Assembly: GCA_021730835.1 (NCBI GenBank)
Contig: JAKFYP010000172.1
Span: 1-11,844, forward strand
Origin: Alphaproteobacteria bacterium
GTDB lineage: Bacteria > Pseudomonadota > Alphaproteobacteria > Rickettsiales > UBA998
Direction: 5' to 3'
Length of the DNA stretch: 11,844 bases
Shown: positions 5,695 to 11,844 of the stretch, one piece after another
Layout: every line of letters starts with the position of its first letter
Numbering within the stretch: position 1 is the stretch's first letter
Notes under the pieces: model-generated
Databases searched by the model: none
What the model saw: only the letters and a program-made list of their open reading frames with translations
What the model was told of the DNA's origin: nothing
Translations under genes and position numbers: made by a program

Positions 5695-6999
5695 TCAGGT
5701 CGTCGGATTGGATGACAGCCCTGCTGTCTGGGTCTGCACATGCGGCAGGCTCTGGGCTATCGGGCCATCGCCGGAGAATGCTTTATCGGGGGTAATATCC
5801 GGATTACGCTCCAGCTTCCCAACCAGCGTCGAGGCATCGCCGGGCAGGGCGCCATGCTGATCTTTTTTGTCTTGGGCCGGCGGCCCTGCTTTCACCTGCG
5901 TGGTCGGGGGTTTCTCCTTATCTCCCCCGAACATCTCAATGATTTTGGGGCCGAATATAAAGCCCACCACCCCGGTCACCAGCGCCAGCAACGCGGAAAT
6001 CCCGGTTCCCAGCTTTAGTTTCTCCTTGGCCAGACCAAACACGCTCAAAGAAGCGATCCCGGAGAGCACCAGCGCCGCCATCCCGCCGATGCCTTCGTGC
6101 TCTACTGTCTCCACCACATGCTTTACTCGCCCTTTCACGCCGCTCCACGCCAGCCTTATCCGCTCGGCGATGGTAGGATCGTAATTGATTTTCTTCGCCG
6201 TTGCTTCGTAATCCGCTACCAGTGTGTCAGCCTGCATGATTTCATCCACGTAGGGTTTCTGCGCAGCCAGCGCCTTTTCTATCGCGGTGATATATTCTCT
6301 GACCGTGTTCGCCCTGCCGCCGGTTTTCGTCAGCCCTCCGTTGCCGGCAATGGCACTGTCACTGAAAGCCCGCAAGGATTGATTACCCGATTTATAGGTC
6401 AACTCATTGAGTGGCGTATCCGTTTTATTTCCCTCCATTGCTTCGGCAATGGCCATCGCCGCGCCGCGCCCTCCCATATGGCCGATATATTCTTTTACGG
6501 CATCGGATATATCCAGACTCTTACCCTTAAACGGCTCGGTCGCCCACTCGGCATGCACATGCAGGAAGGCTTCCTGATTGAAAATATTATGTTTATGTTC
6601 CGGCTTGAGGAGTAATTTCGCAACGCTATCCGGAATATTGTTTTTCTCAATGCGCTCCTGCAACGCGTTGAGCACCTCATCTTCGGATTTTCCCTCCATC
6701 CCCATCAGCTTGCCGAGTGTGGCCGGATCCAGACCGCTACGCCCCAACACGGCTTTGGCTTCATCCCGGTAGGATTTCAGCATATCGCCAAAGCGCCCGA
6801 TGTAAGAGTTATTGGTTGACTGCGTCAGGCCGGAAGCCGTGCCTCCCGGATTGACCGCCGTGGGATTGAACTGTGCGCTCTCGAAGGAAATCAGCCCCAG
6901 CCGGTCTTTTAATGCCTGACCGCGTAGCCTGCGCCGCTCCAGCAGCGCCCGAATGACCGCTCCGGCATATAATCTGTTATCATCGAGCGTTTTGCCCAT
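5695..6999 (-). CDS. Unrecognised protein with two C-terminal membrane helices
   Basis: I do not recognise this 434-residue protein. Residues 1-35 are basic and helical (IRALLERRRLRGQALKDRLGL). A polar region rich in N, S, T and G follows (43-66). A long charged, mainly helical soluble region runs to about 300, with stretches such as LGKLMGMEGKSEDEVLNALQERI (96-117) and HMGGRGAAMAIAEAMEG (174-190). Two hydrophobic segments lie at about 304-324 and 332-354, probably a helical hairpin in the inner membrane with both ends in the cytoplasm. The tail (about 360-434) is hydrophilic and rich in P, D, K and T, and looks disordered. There is no signal peptide. The frame stays open upstream to 7353, but that part reads through hairpin-rich intergenic DNA and into the end of the pilC-like gene, so an internal start is chosen. 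ATG 7026 is the alternative and lies directly behind a hairpin. It has no operon partner; a palindromic element begins 4 bp past its stop. Confidence 0.72.
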   Translation of the reverse strand: MGKTLDDNRLYAGAVIRALLERRRLRGQALKDRLGLISFESAQFNPTAVNPGGTASGLTQSTNNSYIGRFGDMLKSYRDEAKAVLGRSGLDPATLGKLMGMEGKSEDEVLNALQERIEKNNIPDSVAKLLLKPEHKHNIFNQEAFLHVHAEWATEPFKGKSLDISDAVKEYIGHMGGRGAAMAIAEAMEGNKTDTPLNELTYKSGNQSLRAFSDSAIAGNGGLTKTGGRANTVREYITAIEKALAAQKPYVDEIMQADTLVADYEATAKKINYDPTIAERIRLAWSGVKGRVKHVVETVEHEGIGGMAALVLSGIASLSVFGLAKEKLKLGTGISALLALVTGVVGFIFGPKIIEMFGGDKEKPPTTQVKAGPPAQDKKDQHGALPGDASTLVGKLERNPDITPDKAFSGDGPIAQSLPHVQTQTAGLSSNPTT

Positions 7000-7028
7000 A
7001 TTCCAAACCTGAATTCTCCGTGCCATTC

Positions 7029-7061
7029 GCCGCACGAGCGGCAGGCTTGCGTTGCAAGCCT
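7029..7061. promoter_or_regulatory. Two adjacent perfect hairpins upstream of the unknown gene
   Basis: Two hairpins abut with no spacer: GCCGC (7029-7033) with GCGGC (7038-7042) around a 4-nt loop, and AGGCTTGC (7043-7050) with GCAAGCCT (7054-7061) around a 3-nt loop. In the transcript of the minus-strand gene they would lie in the 5' leader, 30-62 nt before the ATG at 6999 and immediately before the alternative ATG at 7026. They may affect translation or RNA stability. No T-run follows on either strand, so they are not classic terminators. Confidence 0.45.
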
Positions 7062-7107
7062 TAGTCGTTCCGGTTTTACAGGAAGTTTTAAAGCGGAATG
7101 ACTCTAT

Positions 7108-7116
7108 ATTATGCCA
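7108..7116 (-). promoter_or_regulatory. Candidate extended -10 promoter for the unknown membrane protein
   Basis: The minus strand reads TGGCATAAT, a TGn extension followed by a 5-of-6 match to the -10 consensus. Initiation near 7100 would give a leader of about 100 nt carrying the two adjacent hairpins. The nearest -35-like hexamer (TTGTCA, 7137-7142) is 23 nt away, too far to be standard, so this would have to be an extended -10 promoter. Confidence 0.3.
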
Positions 7117-7194
7117 CGGAAACCGGCGGAATGATGTGACAATTCCATGAAATTCAATCAGGATAAGGAATAAGGCCGGATCGTCATACCGTTT

Positions 7195-7298
7195 CACGAT
7201 CAATGAAGTATTGATCGTGGTTACGCGCCATAAGGCGCGGCGCACGGTCGTGCTTGCCAATTCACTTTCTATGATACCCGATAAGATAAGTGAATTGG
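7195..7298. repeat. Cluster of perfect inverted repeats downstream of the pilC-like gene
   Basis: Within about 100 bases there are four inverted repeats. CACGATCAAT (7195-7204) pairs with ATTGATCGTG (7210-7219) around 5 nt. CGCGCC (7224-7229) pairs with GGCGCG (7234-7239) around ATAA. GCAC (7242-7245) pairs with GTGC (7250-7253). CCAATTCACTT (7257-7267) pairs with AAGTGAATTGG (7288-7298) around 20 nt. The cluster begins 2 nt past the stop of the pilC-like gene on the minus strand. The rest of the gene-free stretch (7000-7300) holds the promoter-like and hairpin sites listed separately and nothing else I can identify. None of the stems is followed by a T-run. A 3' RNA-stabilising structure, a factor-dependent terminator region, protein-binding sites or a decayed repeat element are all possible. 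Confidence 0.55.
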
Positions 7299-7300
7299 TA

Positions 7301-8506
7301 TCAGAAGTCCATTTTGCTGAAAGACTCGTAAAGCGGCCCGAAAACGGCGGCAATCACCCAGAAAATCATGGTTCCCATGACGACCGTCATCATCGGCTGG
7401 ATCATGCCGACCATGCCGTCTACCGCGTCATCAACCTCCCGGTGGTAGAAAAAGTTGATATTTTCCAGCGCCTCATTGAGATTTCCGCTATCTTCTCCAA
7501 CCTTGAACATACGCACTACCAGATTGGGAAACTGGTTGGAAATGCGCAGGGAATCGGTCAGCTTGTTCCCCTCAGTAACGCTGCGATGCACGGTATCTAT
7601 GGATTCCTGCAACACGCGGTTGCCCACGACTTCCTTGCCGGCAATCAGCGAATCGAGAATGTCAATGCCGCTATTGAACATCACGGCGAAGAAGTGAATA
7701 AATCGTGCCAGATTGATTTTTCGCACCGTCGGCCCGATGACCGGCACTTTCAGCAGCATCGCGTCAATCCGATATGCAAATTTGTCCGATGAACGATAGA
7801 AAATAAAGAACGCGAACAATAATATAGGAGGTGCGCCGAGCACAAGCCACCAATATTGCCCGAAGAAATTGGAGAACGCAATCAGCGCCTTGGTGTGGAT
7901 AGGAATAGTAAATCCTTGAGAAAGAATGAATTTCACCAGCTTCGGCACAACATAAAGCATCAGCACCGAAATCACACCGCTGAGGACGAAAAACAGCACG
8001 ATCGGGTAGCTCAGCGCCTTGCGCACTTTACGCCTGAGGTCGCTCGTCCATTTCAGATGATCCGACAGGTTGCGGAAAGATTCGCCCAGATTTCCGGTTT
8101 TCTCGCCCGCCGCGATCAGCCCGACGAAAACCTGATTAAAGACGTTGGGGTGCATCCCCAGCGCCTCGGAGAAACTGACTCCGGTCTTGACCGATTCATA
8201 CACGCTGGTCAGCACGTCTTTGAGTTTCGGTGAATCAGTGGCGTCGCGGGCGTCGGCCAGCGCATCATGAATTGGTACCCCCGCCCGCTCAAGCTGCTCC
8301 ATATGCAGGCAGAACACGATCATATCCTTATTTTTTACCTTGGCGAGAAATGAGGCTTTTTTCTCTCTTGTTTCCCGGTATTGCACCAGATCTAGGCCAA
8401 CTTCGCGCAGGCGCGCTTCAAGATCGACTTCGTTATCGGCCATCATCTCACCCCTGAGCTTGCGGCCCCGGTCGTTGATGGCGGTATAATTGAACGTGTA
8501 GCCCAT
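7301..8506 (-). CDS. PilC/GspF-type inner-membrane platform protein
   Basis: A 401-residue polytopic inner-membrane protein of type IV pilus or type II secretion systems. It couples the cytoplasmic assembly ATPase to pilin or pseudopilin extraction. The N-terminus (MGYTFNYTAINDRGRKLRGEMMADNEVDLEARLREVGL) is the usual opening of the family. Two tandem T2SSF domains follow, at about 60-185 and 263-390. Each carries the hallmark G-E-x-x-G-N-L motif (GEKTGNL 134-140, GEDSGNL 337-343). Membrane segments lie near 168-188, 219-237 and 370-392. The length is normal. An AAGGAAC ribosome-binding site precedes the ATG, and the gene starts 12 nt after the ATPase gene ends, so the pair is an operon. The sequence does not tell pilus from secretion use, so no specific symbol is given. 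Confidence 0.93.
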   Translation of the reverse strand: MGYTFNYTAINDRGRKLRGEMMADNEVDLEARLREVGLDLVQYRETREKKASFLAKVKNKDMIVFCLHMEQLERAGVPIHDALADARDATDSPKLKDVLTSVYESVKTGVSFSEALGMHPNVFNQVFVGLIAAGEKTGNLGESFRNLSDHLKWTSDLRRKVRKALSYPIVLFFVLSGVISVLMLYVVPKLVKFILSQGFTIPIHTKALIAFSNFFGQYWWLVLGAPPILLFAFFIFYRSSDKFAYRIDAMLLKVPVIGPTVRKINLARFIHFFAVMFNSGIDILDSLIAGKEVVGNRVLQESIDTVHRSVTEGNKLTDSLRISNQFPNLVVRMFKVGEDSGNLNEALENINFFYHREVDDAVDGMVGMIQPMMTVVMGTMIFWVIAAVFGPLYESFSKMDF

Positions 8507-8518
8507 AGAATTGTTCCT

Positions 8519-10453
8519 TTACAGACGATCGGTCATGTCAATGCGGTTTACCAGTTCTTCCAGCGAGATATCTCCTGCCAGCACTTTCTGGATGCCATCC
8601 TCGGCCATCGGCACGAAACCGTTATCCAGCGCATGCTGTAAAATCGTTGTGCGCGGCGCACCCGAAGCGATCATTTCATCCATTTCGCGGTCAACCCGCA
8701 TGATTTCAAGAATGGCGGTACGGCCTTTATAACCCCGGAAGCTGCAGGTCTGGCAGCCCACCGCCTTATAAAGCGTCGGCGGGCTATCCGGGCTGACGCC
8801 CAGCAAGCGGCATTCCTCTTCCGTCGCAGTATAAGGCTCCTTGCACTTGCTGCACAGTTTTCGGGCAAGACGCTGGGCCATCGCGCAGATCAGTGATCCG
8901 GACAACAGGTTCCCCGGTACGCCAATATCGCCTAGGCGAGGAATGACGCCAAGCGCATCGTTGGTATGCAGCGTGGTGAATACCTGATGCCCGGTCATAG
9001 CGGCGCGTACCGCCATCAGCGCGGTTTCTTCGTCGCGTACCTCACCGATAAAAATAATGTCCGGATCTTGTCGCATCAACGACTTGATCCCGGCCAGAAA
9101 ATCCATCGAGCCTTCCTTGACATGGGTCTGGCGAATCAGTGGCAACTGATATTCCACCGGGTCTTCCAGCGTCATGATGTTCTTTTCCACTGTATTGATA
9201 AAGCTCAGAACGGAATAAAGTGTCGTGGTTTTCCCGCTCCCGGTCGGCCCGGTGACGATGATGATACCCTCAGGCCGTTTGAGCAGCTTTTTCAATAATG
9301 TGATGTTGTGTTCACTGAATCCGAGTTGATCGAGCGGTACCAGCGAACTGTTCTTATCGAGCAGACGCATCACGATATTCTCGCCATGCACGGTCGGCTG
9401 GGTCGCCACACGGAAATCAACCTCACGGCCCATCGCGGTGAAAGAAATGCGCCCGTCTTGCGGCATGCGCGTCTCGGCGATATTCATGCCGGAAACAATT
9501 TTGACCCGCACCATGATCGCCGACCAGTAATCGCGGTGAAAACTCCTGACCTGTAACATCTGGCCATCGACGCGGTAACGCAGACGCAGAAACGTACCTT
9601 CCGGCTCGAAATGGATATCCGATGCGCCCATCTTGATAGCGTCGATCAGCAACGCGTTGACAAGACGTACCGTCGGGTTGACATAATTATCCTGACTGCC
9701 GTCGAGGAATTTCTGGGAATCCTGCTCGCGGATACCGGTCTCGATTTCTTTGAGAATCCCGTCAATGGAGACCTCATAATCGTAATACTGATCAATCAAC
9801 TCCTGTATTTCGCTATCGGTACAGTAAAGCGGGATAATCTGGGTGTTTTTCGGAACATGGCGGCGCACATGGTCAATCGCCACTACGTTATAAATATCGG
9901 CCATTGCCAATTCCATTTTATGCACCGCCGTATCCATTGAAACCGGGATAACTTTATTGCGCATCGCCACTTCTTTTGGGATCAGCTTGGTCACCGAGGG
10001 GTCAAGCATGGATTTTTTCGGATCGAAACGCTGCGAGCCGGTTGATTCCGCCAGAAACTCAGCCAGTGCGCTTTCCGTGATGAAGTTCATCTCCACCAGA
10101 ATCGCACCGATTAGTTTTTTCGTGTTTTTTTGCTCCTGCAAAGCAATCTGGAGTTGGTCTTTGGAGACAAGCCCCCCTTCGATCAGCCGTTCGCCAATCA
10201 GCTTTCGTCCGGAATTCGTCGGTTTTTTGGCCCCTTCGCCAGGAAGAATTGCCTGATGCTCTTTGGGCAGGGCGGAAACATCCGGTATCGCGAGCGGTGG
10301 CATTTCCCGCCCGTTTTCATGCCTTAAGACGGCATCCCGATCTCCTGTCAGCAAAGATGCAACGTCATTTTCACTCAACGCAGGAACGCCCGCCGCTCCT
10401 TCGGAAGAGCGCACATTCGGGTCCGTATTCATATAGCGGCCAGGAAAGCTCAT
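8519..10453 (-). CDS. PilB/GspE-type assembly ATPase with MshEN N-domain
   Basis: A 644-residue cytoplasmic hexameric ATPase that powers type IV pilus or pseudopilus assembly. A polar, probably disordered leader (1-80) precedes an MshEN-type domain (about 83-140, KLIGERLIEGGLVSKDQL and KLIGAILVEMNFITESAL) and the second GspE N-subdomain (about 150-225). The ATPase core has Walker A GPTGSGKT at 402-409, the Asp box (TLEDPVEY, 428-435), Walker B (DPDIIFIGEVRDEE, 463-476) and the His box (GHQVFTTLHTND, 488-499). The zinc-binding tetracysteine is C534, C537, C567 and C570. All catalytic motifs are intact. PilB, GspE and MshE share this architecture, so the machine is not settled. The ATG at 10453 is taken as the start; ATG 10432 is possible, and neither has a strong Shine-Dalgarno. 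It is divergent from the ABC gene and forms an operon with the pilC-like gene 12 nt downstream. No pilin, peptidase or secretin gene is in view. Confidence 0.94.
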   Translation of the reverse strand: MSFPGRYMNTDPNVRSSEGAAGVPALSENDVASLLTGDRDAVLRHENGREMPPLAIPDVSALPKEHQAILPGEGAKKPTNSGRKLIGERLIEGGLVSKDQLQIALQEQKNTKKLIGAILVEMNFITESALAEFLAESTGSQRFDPKKSMLDPSVTKLIPKEVAMRNKVIPVSMDTAVHKMELAMADIYNVVAIDHVRRHVPKNTQIIPLYCTDSEIQELIDQYYDYEVSIDGILKEIETGIREQDSQKFLDGSQDNYVNPTVRLVNALLIDAIKMGASDIHFEPEGTFLRLRYRVDGQMLQVRSFHRDYWSAIMVRVKIVSGMNIAETRMPQDGRISFTAMGREVDFRVATQPTVHGENIVMRLLDKNSSLVPLDQLGFSEHNITLLKKLLKRPEGIIIVTGPTGSGKTTTLYSVLSFINTVEKNIMTLEDPVEYQLPLIRQTHVKEGSMDFLAGIKSLMRQDPDIIFIGEVRDEETALMAVRAAMTGHQVFTTLHTNDALGVIPRLGDIGVPGNLLSGSLICAMAQRLARKLCSKCKEPYTATEEECRLLGVSPDSPPTLYKAVGCQTCSFRGYKGRTAILEIMRVDREMDEMIASGAPRTTILQHALDNGFVPMAEDGIQKVLAGDISLEELVNRIDMTDRL

Positions 10454-10487
10454 ACTCGCAGTGTCGCATTGTTTTATTAGAATTTGA

Positions 10488-10515
10488 TTAATAGAGTCAC
10501 GTCATCGGGTTTTAA
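10488..10515 (-). promoter_or_regulatory. Weak candidate promoter for the pilB-pilC-like operon
   Basis: On the minus strand TTAAAA (10510-10515) and TATTAA (10488-10493) are separated by 16 nt, each matching 4 of 6 consensus positions. They lie in the most AT-rich part of the divergent intergenic region. This would leave a leader of roughly 30 nt. The match is weak and other AT-rich registers nearby would fit nearly as well. Confidence 0.2.
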
Positions 10516-10567
10516 GCGAGGCTATCCGCCGGTTTATTCACATTTCTGTTTAACCCGGCAGCAAAGG

Positions 10568-10576
10568 TGATATGAT
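10568..10576 (+). promoter_or_regulatory. Candidate extended -10 promoter for the ABC ATPase gene
   Basis: TGATATGAT contains the TGn extension and a 5-of-6 match to TATAAT (TATGAT, 10571-10576). No good -35 lies at the usual distance. Transcription would begin near 10583, inside the longest possible reading frame, which supports translation from the downstream ATG at 10611. Confidence 0.35.
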
Positions 10577-10610
10577 TCGGCATTATACCCCTGCTTTTGG
10601 AGTGGTTTTC

Positions 10611-11357
10611 ATGCAACAACCATCCTCTCCCGCGCCGCTGGAAGTCCGTCAGGTCAGCAAATCCTATGGCGGGAAAAATGTGCTCGACAGCATTTCATTG
10701 GCCCTTGAACCGGGAGAAATTTTCGGATTGATTGGCTTAAACGGCATCGGAAAAACCACCCTGATTAAAGCCATTCTTGATTTGCATCAGGCCGATGGCG
10801 GGGAATGTTTCCTCTTCGGCATCTCCTCGCGTGAAGTCGTATCGCGCCGCCGCCTGAGCTACCTGCCGGAGAAATTTCAGCCCTCACGTTATCTCAAGGG
10901 GAGGGAATACCTCTCCCTTGCTCTTTCTTTCTACGGCGTCACCTATGACCACGCCAAAGCCGAGGCCGAAGCGGAGAGCCTCGATCTTGCCCCGATGGCA
11001 CTGAGCAAACGCGTCGGCTCCTATTCCAAAGGGATGGGCCAGAAGCTGGGCCTGCTGGGAGCCTTTATGTCCGAAGCGCCGCTGCTGATTCTCGATGAGC
11101 CGATGAGTGGACTGGATCCCCGGGCGCGCATCCTGCTCAAGCGCAAGATGCTGGCGGCCCGTGACGGCGGGCGCACGCTGTTTTTCAGCTCGCATATTTT
11201 GGCCGATATTGATGAAATCTGCGGGCGAATCGGGGTGTTGCACGATCGTACTCTGCGCTTCCTCGGCCCCCCCCATGCCTTCCGCGAAAAGCACAAAAAC
11301 TTGCCGCTAGAAGCCGCATTTCTTGAGGAAATCGGTATTGAAGCCCGGGCGGCTTAG
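10611..11357 (+). CDS. ABC transporter ATP-binding protein (ABC-2 exporter type)
   Basis: A 248-residue nucleotide-binding subunit of an ABC exporter of the NatA-like group. Walker A is GLNGIGKT (42-49). The region where the Q-loop would lie reads SYLPEKFQ (83-90), as in many ABC-2 ATPases. The signature is SYSKGMGQKL (137-146), in the SKGM form usual for this group. Walker B is LLILDEP (158-164), the D-loop is SGLD (166-169) and the switch histidine is H195 in SSHIL. The ATG at 10611 is preferred over ATG 10572 because GGAG lies 8 nt upstream, the ABC domain starts at residue 10 from this site, and the likely promoter overlaps the upstream ATG. No permease gene lies beside it: the 3' neighbour is nrdR on the other strand, with only 3 bp between the stops. 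The substrate is unknown and the permease must be encoded elsewhere. Confidence 0.92.
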   Translation: MQQPSSPAPLEVRQVSKSYGGKNVLDSISLALEPGEIFGLIGLNGIGKTTLIKAILDLHQADGGECFLFGISSREVVSRRRLSYLPEKFQPSRYLKGREYLSLALSFYGVTYDHAKAEAEAESLDLAPMALSKRVGSYSKGMGQKLGLLGAFMSEAPLLILDEPMSGLDPRARILLKRKMLAARDGGRTLFFSSHILADIDEICGRIGVLHDRTLRFLGPPHAFREKHKNLPLEAAFLEEIGIEARAA

Positions 11358-11360
11358 GCA

Positions 11361-11819
11361 TTATTTCTTTAAATTGCCGATAGTCTCGACAAAATCCTCG
11401 AAATCCTTGGCTTCGCGGAAATCACGATATACGGAAGCAAAGCGCACATACGCCACCGTATCGAGTTTTTTCAGCGCTTCCATGACCAGTTCACCGATAT
11501 GCGCTGCCGGGATTTCCGTCTCTCCTGAAGTTTCCAGTGCCTTAACAATCATGTTGATGGTCTGCTCAACCTCTCCGGCATCCACCGGGCGTTTACGCAG
11601 CGCCAGCATCATAGAGCGGGCGATTTTATCGCGCTCAAACGGACGGCGCTCACCATCCTTTTTGATAACGGTCAGTTCCCGAAGCTGGATACGCTCGAAT
11701 GTCGTAAAGCGCGATTCGCATTCGGGGCAGAAGCGGCGGCGGCGAATGGCTGCGCCATCTTCGCTGGGCCGCGAATCTTTAACTTGCGTATCGGAATGAC
11801 CGCAAAAGGGACACTTCAT
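11361..11819 (-). CDS. nrdR: Transcriptional repressor NrdR
   Basis: A 152-residue zinc-ribbon/ATP-cone repressor that controls ribonucleotide reductase genes in response to ATP/dATP. The zinc ribbon uses C3, C6, C31 and C34 (CPFC and CPEC), with the basic RRRRFCPEC stretch typical of the family. The ATP-cone spans about 48-138 (VIKKDGERRPFERDKIARSMMLAL to VAYVRFASVYRDF). Length and motifs are standard for NrdR. Transcription comes from beyond the window edge; in many Alphaproteobacteria glyA precedes nrdR, but that cannot be seen here. The 22-bp perfect palindrome starting 3 bp before the ATG covers the region where the ribosome would bind. The gene converges on the ABC gene. Confidence 0.97.
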   Translation of the reverse strand: MKCPFCGHSDTQVKDSRPSEDGAAIRRRRFCPECESRFTTFERIQLRELTVIKKDGERRPFERDKIARSMMLALRKRPVDAGEVEQTINMIVKALETSGETEIPAAHIGELVMEALKKLDTVAYVRFASVYRDFREAKDFEDFVETIGNLKK

Positions 11820-11822
11820 GTA

Positions 11823-11844
11823 GCATACTCGCGCGCGAGTATGC
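11823..11844. promoter_or_regulatory. Perfect 22-bp palindrome just upstream of nrdR
   Basis: GCATACTCGCG (11823-11833) is followed directly by its reverse complement CGCGAGTATGC (11834-11844), a loopless perfect palindrome ending at the window edge, 3 bp from the nrdR start codon. It does not resemble the AT-rich NrdR-box consensus. It could be an operator for a dimeric regulator, the hairpin of an upstream gene's terminator, or half of a larger repeat cut by the window edge. If transcribed it would mask the only weak Shine-Dalgarno-like GAG. Confidence 0.6.

Noticed and set aside
5481..5741. An 86-codon minus-strand open frame across the palindromic element
   Set aside because: It lies almost entirely inside the inverted repeat and overlaps the 3' end of the unknown gene in another frame. 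It has no ribosome-binding site, and the openness follows from the element's composition.
7257..7298. Intrinsic terminator of the pilB-pilC-like operon
   Set aside because: The 11-bp stem has a 20-nt loop, is not GC-rich, and no T-run follows on the minus strand, so I call it only an inverted repeat.
7195..7298. tRNA gene or CRISPR array
   Set aside because: The stems do not form a cloverleaf with the T-loop and anticodon signatures, and there are no regularly spaced direct repeats.
7000..7353. N-terminal extension of the unknown membrane protein up to an ATG at 7353
   Set aside because: The extra 118 residues are translated from hairpin-rich intergenic DNA and from the end of the pilC-like gene in another frame. 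They look non-protein-like, and better starts exist at 6999 or 7026.
11823..11844. NrdR box (autoregulation)
   Set aside because: The palindrome is GC-rich at its centre and lacks the AT-rich ACAC-to-TGTGT form of known NrdR boxes, and a single loopless palindrome is not the usual paired-box layout.

Overview
The window is most likely chromosomal DNA from an alphaproteobacterium. Three features suggest this: the F0 ATP synthase genes run a–c–b'–b with a separate b' subunit and no F1 genes attached, an ECF sigma/NrsF-type anti-sigma pair sits at the left edge, and the genes are dense and overlapping. I cannot name the genus. All boundaries, motifs and base pairings were read by eye; no search or folding program was run.

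Layout, left to right. (1) 1-705, plus strand: the last 17 codons of a gene whose tail looks like the end of an ECF sigma factor, overlapped by a six-helix membrane protein of the DUF1109/NrsF type, its probable anti-sigma factor. (2) 5446 down to 643, minus strand: atpB, atpE, atpX (b') and atpF, followed with almost no spacing by an outer-membrane beta-barrel protein and a membrane glycosyltransferase with an N-terminal GspE/MshEN-type domain. These six genes look like one transcription unit. The glycosyltransferase gene runs 63 bases into the end of the oppositely oriented nrsF-like gene. (3) 5447-5690: a likely promoter for the ATP synthase unit, then a 148-nt long-stem palindromic element. 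(4) 6999 down to 5695, minus strand: an unrecognised protein with two C-terminal membrane helices. (5) 7000-7300: a gene-free stretch rich in short perfect hairpins. (6) 10453 down to 7301, minus strand: a PilB/GspE assembly ATPase and a PilC/GspF inner-membrane platform protein, a two-gene core of a type IV pilus or type II secretion machine. (7) 10611-11357, plus strand: an ABC-2-type exporter ATPase without a permease in view. (8) 11819 down to 11361, minus strand: nrdR, with a perfect 22-bp palindrome just upstream, ending at the window edge.

Most genes belong to known families. The less ordinary parts are the apparent attachment of an envelope-polysaccharide gene pair to the F0 operon, the presence of MshEN-type domains (potential cyclic-di-GMP sensors) in both the glycosyltransferase and the PilB-like ATPase, the unrecognised two-helix protein, and the palindromic elements between genes.
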